Source of the DNA: Sphingomonas sp. Leaf9
GTDB lineage: Bacteria; Pseudomonadota; Alphaproteobacteria; Sphingomonadales; Sphingomonadaceae
Reading direction: 5' to 3'
Assembly (NCBI RefSeq): GCF_001421355.1
Contig: NZ_LMKC01000003.1
Location: forward strand, 62,164 to 126,163
Length of the DNA stretch: 64,000 nucleotides
Part shown: positions 34,392-43,659 of the stretch, in pieces
Layout of the letters: the number at the start of each line of letters is the position of its first letter
Numbering within the stretch: position 1 is the first letter of the stretch
Position numbers and translations under genes: made by a program
Notes under the pieces: generated by a model
Told to the model about the DNA's origin: nothing
Database searches by the model: none
What the model saw: the letters and a program-made list of their open reading frames with translations, nothing else

Positions 34392-36053
34392 ATGAGCGAA
34401 CGGGAATCGATGCCCTATGACGTCGTGATCGTCGGTGCGGGGCCGGCCGGTCTGTCCGCTGCGATTCGGCTGAAGCAGATGGCGGGCGAAGCGGGCGAGG
34501 AACTGGCCGTCTGCGTGCTGGAAAAGGGGTCGGAGGTCGGCGCCCATATCCTGTCGGGCGCGGTGTTCGATCCGCGGGCGATGGACGAGCTGCTGCCCGA
34601 ATGGCGGACCATGGGCTGCCCGATGGCCGAGGTGCCGGTGACGGAGAACCATCACTGGCTGTTGTCGGAAACCGGCAGCAGCGAGGTGTCGCACCGCGTC
34701 CTGCCGCCATTCATGCAGAACAAGGGCACCTATACCGGATCGCTCGGCAATATGTGCCGCTGGCTGGCCGAACAGGCCGAGGGGCTGGGCGTCGAGATCT
34801 TCCCCGGCTTCGCGGCGGCCGAAATCCTGTATCATGACGACGGGTCGGTGAAGGGCGTCGCGACCGGCGACATGGGCATCGCCCGCGACGGCACGCGCAA
34901 GCCGGACTGGCAGCCGGGTCTCGAACTCCACGCCAAATACACCTTCTTCGCAGAAGGGGTGCGCGGGCATCTGTCGAAGCAGATCATCCGCACCTTCGAT
35001 CTGGCGAAGGACAGCCAGCCGCAAGTCTATGGTCTGGGTATCAAGGAATTGTGGGACATTCCGGCGGAAAACCACGTCCCCGGCCGGGTGATCCATACCC
35101 AGGGCTGGCCGCTCAGCGAAACGCGCGGGTCGAACGGCGGCGGGTTCCTGTATCATCAGGCGAACGGGCAGGTGGCGCTGGGCTTCGTTACCTGGCTCAA
35201 CTATTCCAACCCCTATCTCTCCCCGTTCCAGGAGATGCAGCGGTGGAAGACGCATCCGGCGATCGCCGCGATCCTGAAGGGCGGCAAGCGCGTCTCGTAC
35301 GGCGCGCGCGCGATCAACGATGGCGGGTGGCAGTCGGTGCCGAAACTGACCTTCCCCGGCGGGGTGCTGGTCGGCTGTTCGGCGGGCTTCCTGAACGTGC
35401 CCCGGATCAAGGGCATCCATACCGCGATGAAGTCGGGCATGATGGCCGCCGAGGCCGCTTACGCCGCCGTGCGCGACGGCCGTTCGGGCGATGAGCTCAC
35501 CGCCTACACCGCTGCCTATGAGGCGAGCTGGGTCTATGAAGAGCTGCGGACGGTGCGCAACGTCGTGCCGCTGGTGAAGAAATATGGCGATTTCGTCGGA
35601 TCGGGCGTCGCCAATGCGACGATGTGGGCGGAACATTGGGGCATCCGCATGCCCTTCACGCTTGGCCACCACCCCGATCACGAAAGCCTGTGGCGCAAGG
35701 ATCAGGTGAAGCCGATCGCCTATCCCAAGCCCGATGGCGTGCTGAGCTTCGACCGGCTGTCGTCGGTGTTCCTGTCGAACACCAATCATGAGGAGGACCA
35801 GCCGGTCCACCTGACGTTGAAGGACCCCGACGTGCCGGTCGCCTACGACCTGCCGCTCTATGACGAACCCGCGCAACGTTATTGCCCGGCGGGCGTATAT
35901 GAAATCGTGGGTGCAGAGACGGATAGCCCGAAATTCGTCATCAACGCCCAGAACTGCGTCCACTGCAAGACGTGCGACATCAAGGACCCGACGCAGAACA
36001 TCAACTGGGTCGTGCCGGAAGGCGGCGGAGGACCGAATTATCCGAACATGTAG
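34392..36053 (+). CDS. etfD: electron transfer flavoprotein-ubiquinone oxidoreductase
   Basis: ETF-QO passes electrons from ETF (fatty- and amino-acid oxidation) to ubiquinone at the inner membrane. The FAD motif DVVIVGAGPAGLSAAIRL is at residues 9-26. The ubiquinone-side region GGFLYHQANGQVALGFVTWLNYSNPYLSPF and the C-terminal 4Fe-4S domain (CPAGVYE, CVHCKTCDIKDPTQNINW) are intact. 553 residues, normal length. Strong coupling to the next gene, whose frame opens inside its last codons. Confidence 0.97.
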   Translation: MSERESMPYDVVIVGAGPAGLSAAIRLKQMAGEAGEELAVCVLEKGSEVGAHILSGAVFDPRAMDELLPEWRTMGCPMAEVPVTENHHWLLSETGSSEVSHRVLPPFMQNKGTYTGSLGNMCRWLAEQAEGLGVEIFPGFAAAEILYHDDGSVKGVATGDMGIARDGTRKPDWQPGLELHAKYTFFAEGVRGHLSKQIIRTFDLAKDSQPQVYGLGIKELWDIPAENHVPGRVIHTQGWPLSETRGSNGGGFLYHQANGQVALGFVTWLNYSNPYLSPFQEMQRWKTHPAIAAILKGGKRVSYGARAINDGGWQSVPKLTFPGGVLVGCSAGFLNVPRIKGIHTAMKSGMMAAEAAYAAVRDGRSGDELTAYTAAYEASWVYEELRTVRNVVPLVKKYGDFVGSGVANATMWAEHWGIRMPFTLGHHPDHESLWRKDQVKPIAYPKPDGVLSFDRLSSVFLSNTNHEEDQPVHLTLKDPDVPVAYDLPLYDEPAQRYCPAGVYEIVGAETDSPKFVINAQNCVHCKTCDIKDPTQNINWVVPEGGGGPNYPNM

Positions 36054-37635
36054 CCTCGGACTGATCGTCGCGACGCTGGTGGCGACACCGGCGTCGGCGG
36101 CGCCGGCCGTGCCTGTCACCCCGCTTGCCGCCTATGTGAAGGCCCGTGCCGCCGATGCGGACGGGCAGGTTACCCTCGCCGCGCAAGGCTATGCGCTGGC
36201 GCTGGCCGCGCAACCCGCCGATCCGGTGATCGCGGTGCGGGCATTGCGACAGGCGCTGGCCGCCGGTGACCTGCCGCTTGCCCGCCGCGCCGGTGCGGTA
36301 TTGCGCGCCGCCGATGTCGCTCCAGTGGACCTCGACATCTTGGCGTTCAGCGATGCGGTGATCGCGCGCGATGCGGCGGGGCAGCGCGTCGCGCTCGGCC
36401 GGCTGGCCGAATCGCCGCTCGGTTTTCTCGTACCCCTGCTCGCCAGTTGGGTCGATCTTCCCGCGCCGCCGGTGGCGGGCGACAGCGGTGCGATCCCGCG
36501 TCGCTATGCCGCCGAAAACGCCGCGCTGCGCCTGCTGGCGACGGGCAAGGCGGCGGAAGGAATCGCCGCCACACGCGCGCTGCTGTCCACCACCGGCGGC
36601 GACGCCGATTTCAGATTGAACGCCGCGCAGCTGCTCGCCCGTGCCGGCGAACGCGACACCGCCCGCGCGCTGCTGGCCGGTGACGATCCGGTCTTGTCGC
36701 GCGCCGCCGAGACGCTGGGGCGCGGGAGCAGGGGCGATGCCCGCTTCGGGGTGTCGCGCCTGTTCGCACGGATGGCGGGCGACCTGTCGGCCGAAGGGAC
36801 CGAGGCGCTGGCGATCATGCTCAGCCGCTCGGCGCTGCTGCTCGACCCCGATTATTCCCGCGCCCGCATCGCACTGGCCGACGCGCTGGCCCGCGACGAC
36901 GCGATCGGCGAGGCGCGGGCGATATTGGCGCAGGTCCCGCCGGGCGATCCCTTCGCCGGCAGCGCCAATGCGCTGGGCGTCGTCGCGCTCCAGCGCGCGG
37001 GCGACCTGCCCGGTGCGCTCTCGCTGGCCCGCGAACAGGCGGCGCGGCGGGATGCCTCGACCGCCAGCCTGCGCCGCTATGGCGACCTGCTGCTCGAATC
37101 GAACCAGCCTGCCGAAGCGGCTGAGGTCTACGCGCGGGCATTGGCGCAGGCCGGATCGGCGGCGGACTGGACGCTGTACCTGCAACGGGGCGCGGCGCTC
37201 GACCGGACAGGTGACTGGGCCGGCGCGCTGCCGATGCTGCGCCGCGCGGTGGAACTGGCCCCGCAGGAGCCGGCGGCGCTCAACTATCTGGGCTATGCGC
37301 AGGTCGATCGTGGCGAAAATGTCGCCGATGCGACGCGAATGCTCGAACGCGCCCATGCGCTGGCACCCAAGGACCCCGCCATCGCCGATTCGCTCGGCTG
37401 GGCCCGGTTTCGTGCCGGCAACCTCCCCGCCGCGCTGCCGCTGATCGAGGGGGCGGTGCGGCAGGCGCCCGACGATCTGGAGATCAACGAGCATCTCGGC
37501 GACCTGTATTGGGCCGCCGGTCGCCGGGTGGAGGCACGCTATGCCTGGAGCGCGGCGGCGGTGTCCGCCAGCGGTCCCGACGCGGCGCGGCTGGCGGCAA
37601 GGCTTGCGAACGGGCCGCCTTCGTCGCATCGCTGA
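36037..37635 (+). CDS. secreted TPR-repeat protein with probable non-AUG start
   Basis: About 530 residues of tetratricopeptide-like repeats, e.g. YARALAQAGSAADWTLYLQRGAALDRTGDWAGALPMLRRAVELAP and DPAIADSLGWARFRAGNLPAALPLIEGAVRQAPDDLEINEHLGDLYWAAGRRVEAR. A signal peptide (IIRTCSLGLIVATLVATPASA) precedes it, but no ATG, GTG or TTG lies at its beginning. GGAGG at 36027-36031 precedes ATT 36037 by five bases and ATC 36040 by eight, so one of these is the likely start, overlapping the end of etfD. Upstream in-frame ATGs (35860, 35899) would give an unlikely basic N-terminus. Probably envelope-associated. Confidence 0.75.
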   Translation: MIRTCSLGLIVATLVATPASAAPAVPVTPLAAYVKARAADADGQVTLAAQGYALALAAQPADPVIAVRALRQALAAGDLPLARRAGAVLRAADVAPVDLDILAFSDAVIARDAAGQRVALGRLAESPLGFLVPLLASWVDLPAPPVAGDSGAIPRRYAAENAALRLLATGKAAEGIAATRALLSTTGGDADFRLNAAQLLARAGERDTARALLAGDDPVLSRAAETLGRGSRGDARFGVSRLFARMAGDLSAEGTEALAIMLSRSALLLDPDYSRARIALADALARDDAIGEARAILAQVPPGDPFAGSANALGVVALQRAGDLPGALSLAREQAARRDASTASLRRYGDLLLESNQPAEAAEVYARALAQAGSAADWTLYLQRGAALDRTGDWAGALPMLRRAVELAPQEPAALNYLGYAQVDRGENVADATRMLERAHALAPKDPAIADSLGWARFRAGNLPAALPLIEGAVRQAPDDLEINEHLGDLYWAAGRRVEARYAWSAAAVSASGPDAARLAARLANGPPSSHR

Positions 37636-37640
37636 CCCGG

Positions 37641-38468
37641 ATGATCGTCGAACCCGCACCCGCCAAGCTGAACCTCGCCCTCCACGTCCGCGCCCGGCGC
37701 GACGATGGCTATCACGAACTGGAGACGCTGTTCGTGTTCGTCCGCGATGGCGACGCGGTTCGGTTGACCCCGGGGACACGCGATGGCTTCGCGATCGTCG
37801 GGCCGTTCGCTGCCGGATTGAGCGGGGAAGGCGACAACCTCGTCACCCGCGCCCGCGATGCGTTTCGCGGCGCGTTCGGTGCGGGACAGCCCTTGTCGAT
37901 CGTGCTCGACAAGCATCTGCCGGTGGCATCGGGCATCGGCGGCGGATCGGCCGATGCTGCCGCAACGTTGCGTGGCATGGCGCAGCTTGCCGGGATCGCG
38001 CTGGGTGATCCGGCACTGATGACCATCGCTGCCGCGCTGGGGTCGGACGTGCCAGCCTGTCTGGCGGGGCGGACGATGATCGGACGCGGGCGGGGCGAAT
38101 GTTTGACGCCGATCGACGTGCCCGCGCTCCCGGTGCTGCTGGTCAATCCCGGCGTCGGCGTATCGACCGCCGCGGTCTTTGCCGCATGGGACCGAACCGA
38201 TCGCGGACCCTTGCCACAGGGGGACGCGCTCGCCATCGCGCTTGGCGGCCGCAACGATCTCGAGCCGCCGGCCCGCGCGCTGGCCCCGGCGATCGACATG
38301 GTGCTGGCGATGCTGGGCGACGCGCAGGGCGTGCGGCTGGCGCGGATGTCGGGATCGGGCGCGACCTGTTTCGCGCTGTTCGACCGGGCGGAGGACTGCG
38401 CCGACGCGGCGCAGGCGGTTCGCACCGCCCGACCCGATTGGTGGTGTCTCGAAACGGCACTGGCGTGA
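37641..38468 (+). CDS. ispE: 4-diphosphocytidyl-2-C-methyl-D-erythritol kinase
   Basis: IspE phosphorylates CDP-methylerythritol in the MEP isoprenoid pathway. It is a 275-residue GHMP kinase: PAKLNLALHVRARRDDGYHELETLFVF at the N-terminus, the ATP loop LPVASGIGGGSADAAATLRG, and the C-terminal RMSGSGATCFALF. ATG 37641 is five bases after the TPR gene's stop, hence one transcript. Confidence 0.96.
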   Translation: MIVEPAPAKLNLALHVRARRDDGYHELETLFVFVRDGDAVRLTPGTRDGFAIVGPFAAGLSGEGDNLVTRARDAFRGAFGAGQPLSIVLDKHLPVASGIGGGSADAAATLRGMAQLAGIALGDPALMTIAAALGSDVPACLAGRTMIGRGRGECLTPIDVPALPVLLVNPGVGVSTAAVFAAWDRTDRGPLPQGDALAIALGGRNDLEPPARALAPAIDMVLAMLGDAQGVRLARMSGSGATCFALFDRAEDCADAAQAVRTARPDWWCLETALA

Positions 38469-38580
38469 CAGTCGATCGTCCCGATTTCGAACAGCTGCCC
38501 CCTGCGCCCGCTGGAGTGCCGACTTGGCGCGATGCTTGCGAGGGATCGCACGCGGATCAAACGCCAGGAGCGGATCGTCC

Positions 38581-38608
38581 GTGGGCGGTCTCCTCGGACG
38601 CCGCCCAC
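38581..38608. other. perfect hairpin between ispE and the crotonase gene
   Basis: GTGGGCGG pairs with CCGCCCAC around a 12-base loop that itself contains TCCTCGGA. No T run follows, so it is not a standard terminator; it could modulate translation of the downstream gene ten bases later. The rest of 38469-38617 shows nothing else. Confidence 0.5.
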
Positions 38609-38617
38609 TTTCCCGCC

Positions 38618-39337
38618 ATGATCGACTGTACCCGCGACGGTGCGGTCGCGACCCTGTGGCTGGCGCGGAGCAGCGCGCGCAACGCCCTGCCCATCGCCGG
38701 GTGGCAGCAACTGGCTGCCCACGTCGCCAAATTGGCGACGTCGGATGCGCGGGCGGTGCTGATCGCCTCGCGCGAAGCGGGGGTGTTTTCGGCCGGGGCC
38801 GACATTGCCGAATTTCCCGAGCTGCAGCGCGATCCCGCCCGCCGCGCGCTGTTCCGCGAAAGCCTGTCCGCCGCGATCGAGGGCGTTGCCTGCCTGCCGA
38901 TGCCGGTCATCGCCGCCGTCGATGGCGGATGCTTTGGGGCGGCGGTCGCCCTTGCGCTCGCCTGCGACCTGATCGTCGCCGGCGACGGCGCGCGCTTTGC
39001 GATCCCGCCGGCGCGGCTCGGCATCCTCTACCCCCCGGCCGATGTTACGCGACTGGTGGCGGCGGTAGGGCGGGGGCAGGCGGCGCGGCTGCTCTACACC
39101 GGCGACGCGATCGATGCCGACGAAGCCCTTGCCATCGGCCTCGCCCATCGGCGCGGCGGCAGCGCACAGGCCCTCGCCACGAGCATCGCCGCCAACGCCC
39201 CCGGCGCGGTGCGGAGCCTGAAGCTCGCCATCGACGGCGTTCCCGGCGGCGAAGCGCGGTTCGACGCGGCGTTCGGGAGCGCCGAACTGGCCGAGGGCCT
39301 CGCCGCCTTTCGCGACCGCCGACCGCCGGAGTTCTGA
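38618..39337 (+). CDS. crotonase-fold protein lacking both hydratase glutamates
   Basis: A 239-residue enoyl-CoA hydratase/isomerase-family protein. The oxyanion-hole and CoA regions are present (SAGADIAEFPEL; PVIAAVDGGCFGAAVALALACDLIVAGDGARFAIPPARLGILYPPAD). At the sites of crotonase Glu144 and Glu164 it has Ala and Pro, so simple hydration is unlikely; an isomerase or other acyl-CoA reaction is more probable. ATG 38618 follows a perfect hairpin (38581-38608). An in-frame GTG at 38465, overlapping the ispE stop, could add 51 residues of no known type. Confidence 0.75.
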   Translation: MIDCTRDGAVATLWLARSSARNALPIAGWQQLAAHVAKLATSDARAVLIASREAGVFSAGADIAEFPELQRDPARRALFRESLSAAIEGVACLPMPVIAAVDGGCFGAAVALALACDLIVAGDGARFAIPPARLGILYPPADVTRLVAAVGRGQAARLLYTGDAIDADEALAIGLAHRRGGSAQALATSIAANAPGAVRSLKLAIDGVPGGEARFDAAFGSAELAEGLAAFRDRRPPEF

Positions 39338-40063
39338 ATGCGCGCTGCCGATCACCTGCCCGGAACCGACACCGGCCTGCTCCTGCTTTGCGATCATGCC
39401 TCCGCCTGGGTGCCGGACGATGTGGCGATTCCCCGGCATCTGTTGTCGCTGCACGTCGGCGTCGATATCGGCGCGGGGCCGCTCACCCACGCGCTGTCGG
39501 CCGAACTTGACGCGCCCGCCATCCTTGGCACCGTGTCGCGGCTGGTGATCGACCTGCATCGCCAGAGCGATCATCCCGGCCTGATCCCCGAAGTTTCCGA
39601 CGGTCACGCCATCGCCGCCAATGTCGGCGCGGACCGCGCCGATCGCATCGCCCGCTTCCACGCGCCCTATCACCGCGCGATCCGCGACCAGGTACGTCGC
39701 GACCGCCCCCGCCTGATCGTCGCGATCCACAGCTTCACGCCGGCCCTCGAAACCGGTGGCGAACCGCGCCCGTGGGAGGCAGGCATCCTTTACGGCCGCG
39801 ACGACCGCGCCGCCCGCATCGCGATCGACTTTGTTCGCGCAGAGGGAATCCCCACAGGCGATCAGCAGCCCTATTCGGGCCGGATCCTCAACGCGACGCT
39901 CGATCGCCATGCGGAGGGGCAGGGTATCCCGTCGCTGTCGGTAGAGGTCCGCAACGACCTGATCGCCGATCCCGCCGGGGTCGCGCGCTGGTGTGCGATC
40001 CTTGCCGATATGATCGCTGCGGTGCGCAATGGACTTGCGCTGGAGCGGCTCCCTGCGCAATAG
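39338..40063 (+). CDS. N-formylglutamate amidohydrolase family protein
   Basis: A 241-residue zinc amidohydrolase. Family marks: LLLCDHASAWVP at the N-terminus, HVGVDIGAGPLTHALSAELDAP, SRLVIDLHRQSDHPGLIPEVSDG, and IVAIHSFTPALETGGEPRPWEAGILYG. HutG-type members hydrolyse N-formylglutamate in histidine breakdown; no hut gene is nearby, so the substrate here may differ. ATG 39338 directly follows the crotonase stop. Confidence 0.88.
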   Translation: MRAADHLPGTDTGLLLLCDHASAWVPDDVAIPRHLLSLHVGVDIGAGPLTHALSAELDAPAILGTVSRLVIDLHRQSDHPGLIPEVSDGHAIAANVGADRADRIARFHAPYHRAIRDQVRRDRPRLIVAIHSFTPALETGGEPRPWEAGILYGRDDRAARIAIDFVRAEGIPTGDQQPYSGRILNATLDRHAEGQGIPSLSVEVRNDLIADPAGVARWCAILADMIAAVRNGLALERLPAQ

Positions 40064-40072
40064 GCTGTCGCC

Positions 40073-41794
40073 ATGACCCAGCCTTTCGACAAATCGCGGC
40101 TGCCCAGCCGCCACGTTTCCGTCGGCCCCGAACGCGCGCCCCATCGCAGCTATTATTACGCGATGGGCATCGCCGAAGAGGACATTGCCAAGCCGTTTGT
40201 GGCGCTCGCCTCGGCCGGCAACGACAGCGCGCCGTGCAACACGACGCTGGATTTCCAGGCCGATGCCGCCCGTGAAGGCGTGGTGATGGGCGGCGGCATG
40301 CCGCGCCGGTTCAACACTATCACCGTGACCGACGGCATCGCCATGGGCCACCAGGGGATGAAATCCTCTCTGGTCAGCCGCGAAGTGATTGCCGATTCGG
40401 TCGAGCTGTCGGTGCGCGGCCATTGCTATGACGCACTGGTCGGCTTTGCCGGGTGCGACAAGTCGCTGCCGGGCATGATGATGGCGATGTTGCGGCTGAA
40501 CGTGCCGTCGATCTTCGTCTATGGCGGATCGATCCTGCCCGGCCGGTTCGAGGACCGCGACGTGACCGTGGTCGACGTGTTCGAGGCGGTCGGCCGCTAT
40601 GCCGCCGGCACCTGTCCGCTGCACGACCTGACCGCGCTCGAAAAGGTTGCCTGTCCCGGCCACGGTGCCTGCGGGGGCCAGTTTACCGCCAACACCATGG
40701 CGTGCGTCGGCGAAGCGATCGGCCTGTCGCTGCCCAATTCCAACATGGTGCCCGCCCCCTATCGCAGCCGCGAAGAGATCGCGATCGCGGCGGGCAAGCA
40801 GGTGATGGAGCTGGTGCGCCTGAACCTGCGCCCGCGCGACATCGCCACCCGCGCCGCCTTCATCAACGCCGCGCGCGTCGTGGCGGCCACGGGCGGGTCG
40901 ACCAACGCCGCGCTGCACCTGCCGGCGATGGCGAACGAAGCCGGCATCGATTTCGACCTGTTCGACGTGGCAGAGGCTTTCAAATCAACGCCGTACGTCG
41001 CGGACCTGAAGCCCGGTGGCAAATATGTCGCCAAGGACATGTATGAAGCCGGCGGCGTCTACATGCTGATGAAGACCATGCTTGCCAATGACCTGCTCGA
41101 TGGCAGCTGCATGACCGTCACCGGCAAGACGCTGGGCGAGAATATCGACGAAGTGACGTGGAATCCTGACCAGAAGGTCATCTACGACGTCAGGACGCCG
41201 ATCACCCCGACCGGTGGCGTCGTCGGGCTGCGCGGGACGCTCGCCCCCGATGGTGCGATCGTGAAGGTGGCGGGGATGAAGCGCCTCCAGTTCACCGGCA
41301 CCGCTCGCGTGTTCGACTGCGAGGAAGACGCCTTCGCCGCCGTCGAGCAGCGCAGCATCACCGACGGCACCGTCATCGTCATCCGCTATGAAGGTCCAAA
41401 GGGCGGTCCGGGCATGCGCGAGATGCTGTCGACCACTGCTGCGCTCTACGGCCTCGGCATGGGCGAAACCGTCGCGCTCATCACCGATGGCCGCTTTTCG
41501 GGCGGCACACGCGGCTTCTGCATCGGCCATGTCGGGCCCGAAGCGGCCGAAGGCGGCCCGATCGCGCTGGTCGAGGATGGCGACATCATCACCATCGACG
41601 CCGAAGCCGGCACGATCGACCTCGACGTGGCGCCGACCGTCTTGGCCGAGCGCCGGGCGAAGTGGCAGCCACGGGTAAACGATTATCAGGCCGGCGCGCT
41701 GTGGCGCTATTCGACCACGGTCGGCCCCGCCTATCAGGGCGCGGTGACCCATCCGGGTGCGAAGGCGGAACGGCACGTCTACGCGGATATCTGA
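40073..41794 (+). CDS. ilvD: dihydroxy-acid dehydratase
   Basis: IlvD dehydrates 2,3-dihydroxy acids in valine/isoleucine synthesis using an Fe-S cluster. It has 573 residues. The cluster cysteines are in [25 protein letters not shown] and [21 protein letters not shown]; the C-terminal catalytic region reads [29 protein letters not shown]. The next hairpin (41811-41842) may end this transcript. Confidence 0.97.
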   Translation: MTQPFDKSRLPSRHVSVGPERAPHRSYYYAMGIAEEDIAKPFVALASAGNDSAPCNTTLDFQADAAREGVVMGGGMPRRFNTITVTDGIAMGHQGMKSSLVSREVIADSVELSVRGHCYDALVGFAGCDKSLPGMMMAMLRLNVPSIFVYGGSILPGRFEDRDVTVVDVFEAVGRYAAGTCPLHDLTALEKVACPGHGACGGQFTANTMACVGEAIGLSLPNSNMVPAPYRSREEIAIAAGKQVMELVRLNLRPRDIATRAAFINAARVVAATGGSTNAALHLPAMANEAGIDFDLFDVAEAFKSTPYVADLKPGGKYVAKDMYEAGGVYMLMKTMLANDLLDGSCMTVTGKTLGENIDEVTWNPDQKVIYDVRTPITPTGGVVGLRGTLAPDGAIVKVAGMKRLQFTGTARVFDCEEDAFAAVEQRSITDGTVIVIRYEGPKGGPGMREMLSTTAALYGLGMGETVALITDGRFSGGTRGFCIGHVGPEAAEGGPIALVEDGDIITIDAEAGTIDLDVAPTVLAERRAKWQPRVNDYQAGALWRYSTTVGPAYQGAVTHPGAKAERHVYADI

Positions 41795-41810
41795 CGCCTT
41801 TGAGCGACAG

Positions 41811-41842
41811 CACCGTATCGCCGCCTGCGCGGGGATACGGTG
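41811..41842. repeat. hairpin repeat, family 3, copy 1
   Basis: CACCGTATC pairs with GATACGGTG around a GC-rich centre containing GCCTGCGCGG. It resembles the element at 58873-58901 and probably acts as a weak terminator after ilvD. Confidence 0.55.
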
Positions 41843-41869
41843 CTGGTCGTGTTGTGGTATCGATCCGCC

Positions 41870-42268
41870 ATGACCGGATTCGAACGATACCTTGCCCTTG
41901 CCGGCATCGTGCTGCTGGGTGCATGCGACCGCAGGCCTGACCCTGCCGTCCTTGCCAATATTGAAGCGGAACAGCGCGCCGCCGCTGATGACGCCGGGCG
42001 GATCGAATGCGCCGCCGATGCGACCGCGCCGCTCGCCGCCGATTGCACCATCGAGCGCACGACCGATCAGGGCGGCATCTTGCTGACCCTGCGCCAGCCC
42101 GATGGCGGCTTCCACCGGCTGCGTATCGCCGGCGATGGGCGGGGGGTCATCGCGGCCGACGGCGCTGAGGTGGCAAAGGTCACCGTCGTCGGCGACAACC
42201 GGATCGAGGTCGCGATCGGCGGCGCGCGCTACCGCCTGCCCGCGACGGTCGGTCCCGTCGCACGGTGA
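41870..42268 (+). CDS. small lipoprotein of unknown function
   Basis: A 132-residue protein. Residues 1-20 form a lipoprotein signal (MTGFERYLALAGIVLLGAC) with lipobox LGAC. The mature part is unrecognised: charged, with two further Cys (IECAADATAPLAADCTIER) that may form a disulfide, and a predicted small beta-barrel stretch (ILLTLRQPDGGFHRLRIAGDGRGVIAADGAEVAKVTVVGDNRIEVAIGGARYRLP). Its stop overlaps the nnrDE start (GTGA). Confidence 0.75.
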   Translation: MTGFERYLALAGIVLLGACDRRPDPAVLANIEAEQRAAADDAGRIECAADATAPLAADCTIERTTDQGGILLTLRQPDGGFHRLRIAGDGRGVIAADGAEVAKVTVVGDNRIEVAIGGARYRLPATVGPVAR

Positions 42269-43659
42269 CGCTGTTCCCGGCGAACGCGCCGATCCTGCGC
42301 GGCGCGGCCATCCGCGCGGCGGAGGATGCGGCCTTCGCTTCCGGCGTCACGCAGGACGCGCTGATGGAGCGCGCCGGACTGGCGGTCGCGTGTGAAGTGC
42401 GTCGTCTGGCACTCGGGCGTCCGGTCCTTGTGCTGGCAGGATCTGGCAACAATGGTGGCGATGCCTTTGTTTGCGCAAGAGTTTTGCGGGAATGGGGCTA
42501 TGACGTGGCAGTGGCGGCGTTGCCCGCCCGCGCATTCGGCGCGGCCGCGCGGATGCGCGCGGCGTGGACCGGGCCGGTGGCGACATTGGCCGAAGCAGAA
42601 GCTCGTCCGGTGGTCGTCGATGGCCTGTTCGGCATTGGTCTGTCGCGTCCGCTCGCCCCCGACATCGCCGATCCGCTGGCACGGCTGACCCGTGACGCCT
42701 TCGTCGTCGCCATCGACCTGCCGAGCGGGATCGACGCCGATGCCGAACGCGGCTTCGCCGGTGCCGGCAGGGCGGGTGTGACCGTGGCACTCGGCGCGCT
42801 CAAGCCCGCCCATGTCACCGGGGCGGCGGTCGCGTACATGGGGCATGTCCTGCTCGCCGATCTCGGCATCGCTCTGCCTGCCGCCGCCCGGACCATCGCG
42901 CGTCCGGTGATCGCCGCGCCCGACCGCGAGGCGCATAAATATCGCCGGGGGCTGGTCGCAGTGCTGGCAGGCGAGATGCCGGGTGCCGCGCGGCTGGCGG
43001 CGCATGCCGCGTTGGCGGCGGGGGCTGGCTATGTGGTACTGGCGGGTGACGATGCCGGGCAGGGCGGGCCCGACGCGCTGGTCCGCCGGTTGCGGGACGA
43101 TCTTCCCGCGCTGCTGGCCGACGATCGGCTGGCGGCTGTGCTGGTCGGGCCGGGGCTGGGGCGGGACGACGACGCGACCCGCCTGATCGACGCCGCGCTC
43201 GCCTGCGCCGCGCCGCTGGTCATCGACGGCGATGCCCTGTCCGTACTCGGCGCGGCGGGGATCGGACGCATCGCCGGGCGCGCCGCGCCGACATTCCTGA
43301 CGCCCCATAGCGGCGAGTTCGACCGGATGTTCGGAGCGGGGGGCGGCAACAAGATCGACCGAACGGCCCAAGCTGCGCTACAGGCGCGCGCCACCATCGT
43401 TCACAAAGGCCCCGATACCGTGATCGCTTCCCCCGACGGCACCGTTACCGTTTCTCCCGATGCGCCTTCGTGGCTGTCGACCGCCGGCACCGGCGACGTG
43501 CTGGCCGGCATCCTGGCGGCGCGGCTGCGGCCCGGTGGCGAGCAGGCGGCGGCGCAGGCGGTGTGGCTGCACGGTCGCGCCGCGCAGCTTGCCGGCCCGG
43601 CCTTCGTCGCCGACGCGCTGATCGGTCATCTGGGTCAGGCGATCGCCGCATGTCGCTGA
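42265..43659 (+). CDS. nnrDE: bifunctional NAD(P)H-hydrate epimerase / ADP-dependent dehydratase
   Basis: A metabolite-repair enzyme that restores NAD(P)H from its hydrated forms. The N-terminal YjeF epimerase domain (about 1-210) has LAGSGNNGGDAFVCARVLREWGYDVAVA and VVDGLFGIGLSRPL; the C-terminal ribokinase-like dehydratase has VLVGPGLGRDD, LTPHSGEFDRMFG and STAGTGDVLAGILAARL. 464 residues. The GTG start overlaps the lipoprotein stop. Confidence 0.94.
   Translation: MTLFPANAPILRGAAIRAAEDAAFASGVTQDALMERAGLAVACEVRRLALGRPVLVLAGSGNNGGDAFVCARVLREWGYDVAVAALPARAFGAAARMRAAWTGPVATLAEAEARPVVVDGLFGIGLSRPLAPDIADPLARLTRDAFVVAIDLPSGIDADAERGFAGAGRAGVTVALGALKPAHVTGAAVAYMGHVLLADLGIALPAAARTIARPVIAAPDREAHKYRRGLVAVLAGEMPGAARLAAHAALAAGAGYVVLAGDDAGQGGPDALVRRLRDDLPALLADDRLAAVLVGPGLGRDDDATRLIDAALACAAPLVIDGDALSVLGAAGIGRIAGRAAPTFLTPHSGEFDRMFGAGGGNKIDRTAQAALQARATIVHKGPDTVIASPDGTVTVSPDAPSWLSTAGTGDVLAGILAARLRPGGEQAAAQAVWLHGRAAQLAGPAFVADALIGHLGQAIAACR

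Noticed and set aside
35860..36036. ATG 35860 or 35899 as the start of the TPR protein
   Set aside because: They give an Arg/Ser-rich N-terminus in the shadow frame of the etfD Fe-S domain and bury the signal peptide 46-60 residues inside.
34278..36119. Upstream extension of the glycosylase-like frame on the minus strand opposite etfD
   Set aside because: Antisense to a clear ETF-QO gene; the homologous protein starts at ATG 34277.
37712..40918. A 1068-codon open frame on the minus strand opposite ispE, the crotonase gene, the amidohydrolase and ilvD
   Set aside because: It is antisense to four well-supported genes and its composition (Arg/Gly/Asp/His-rich) is what a high-GC complementary frame gives; no domain is visible.
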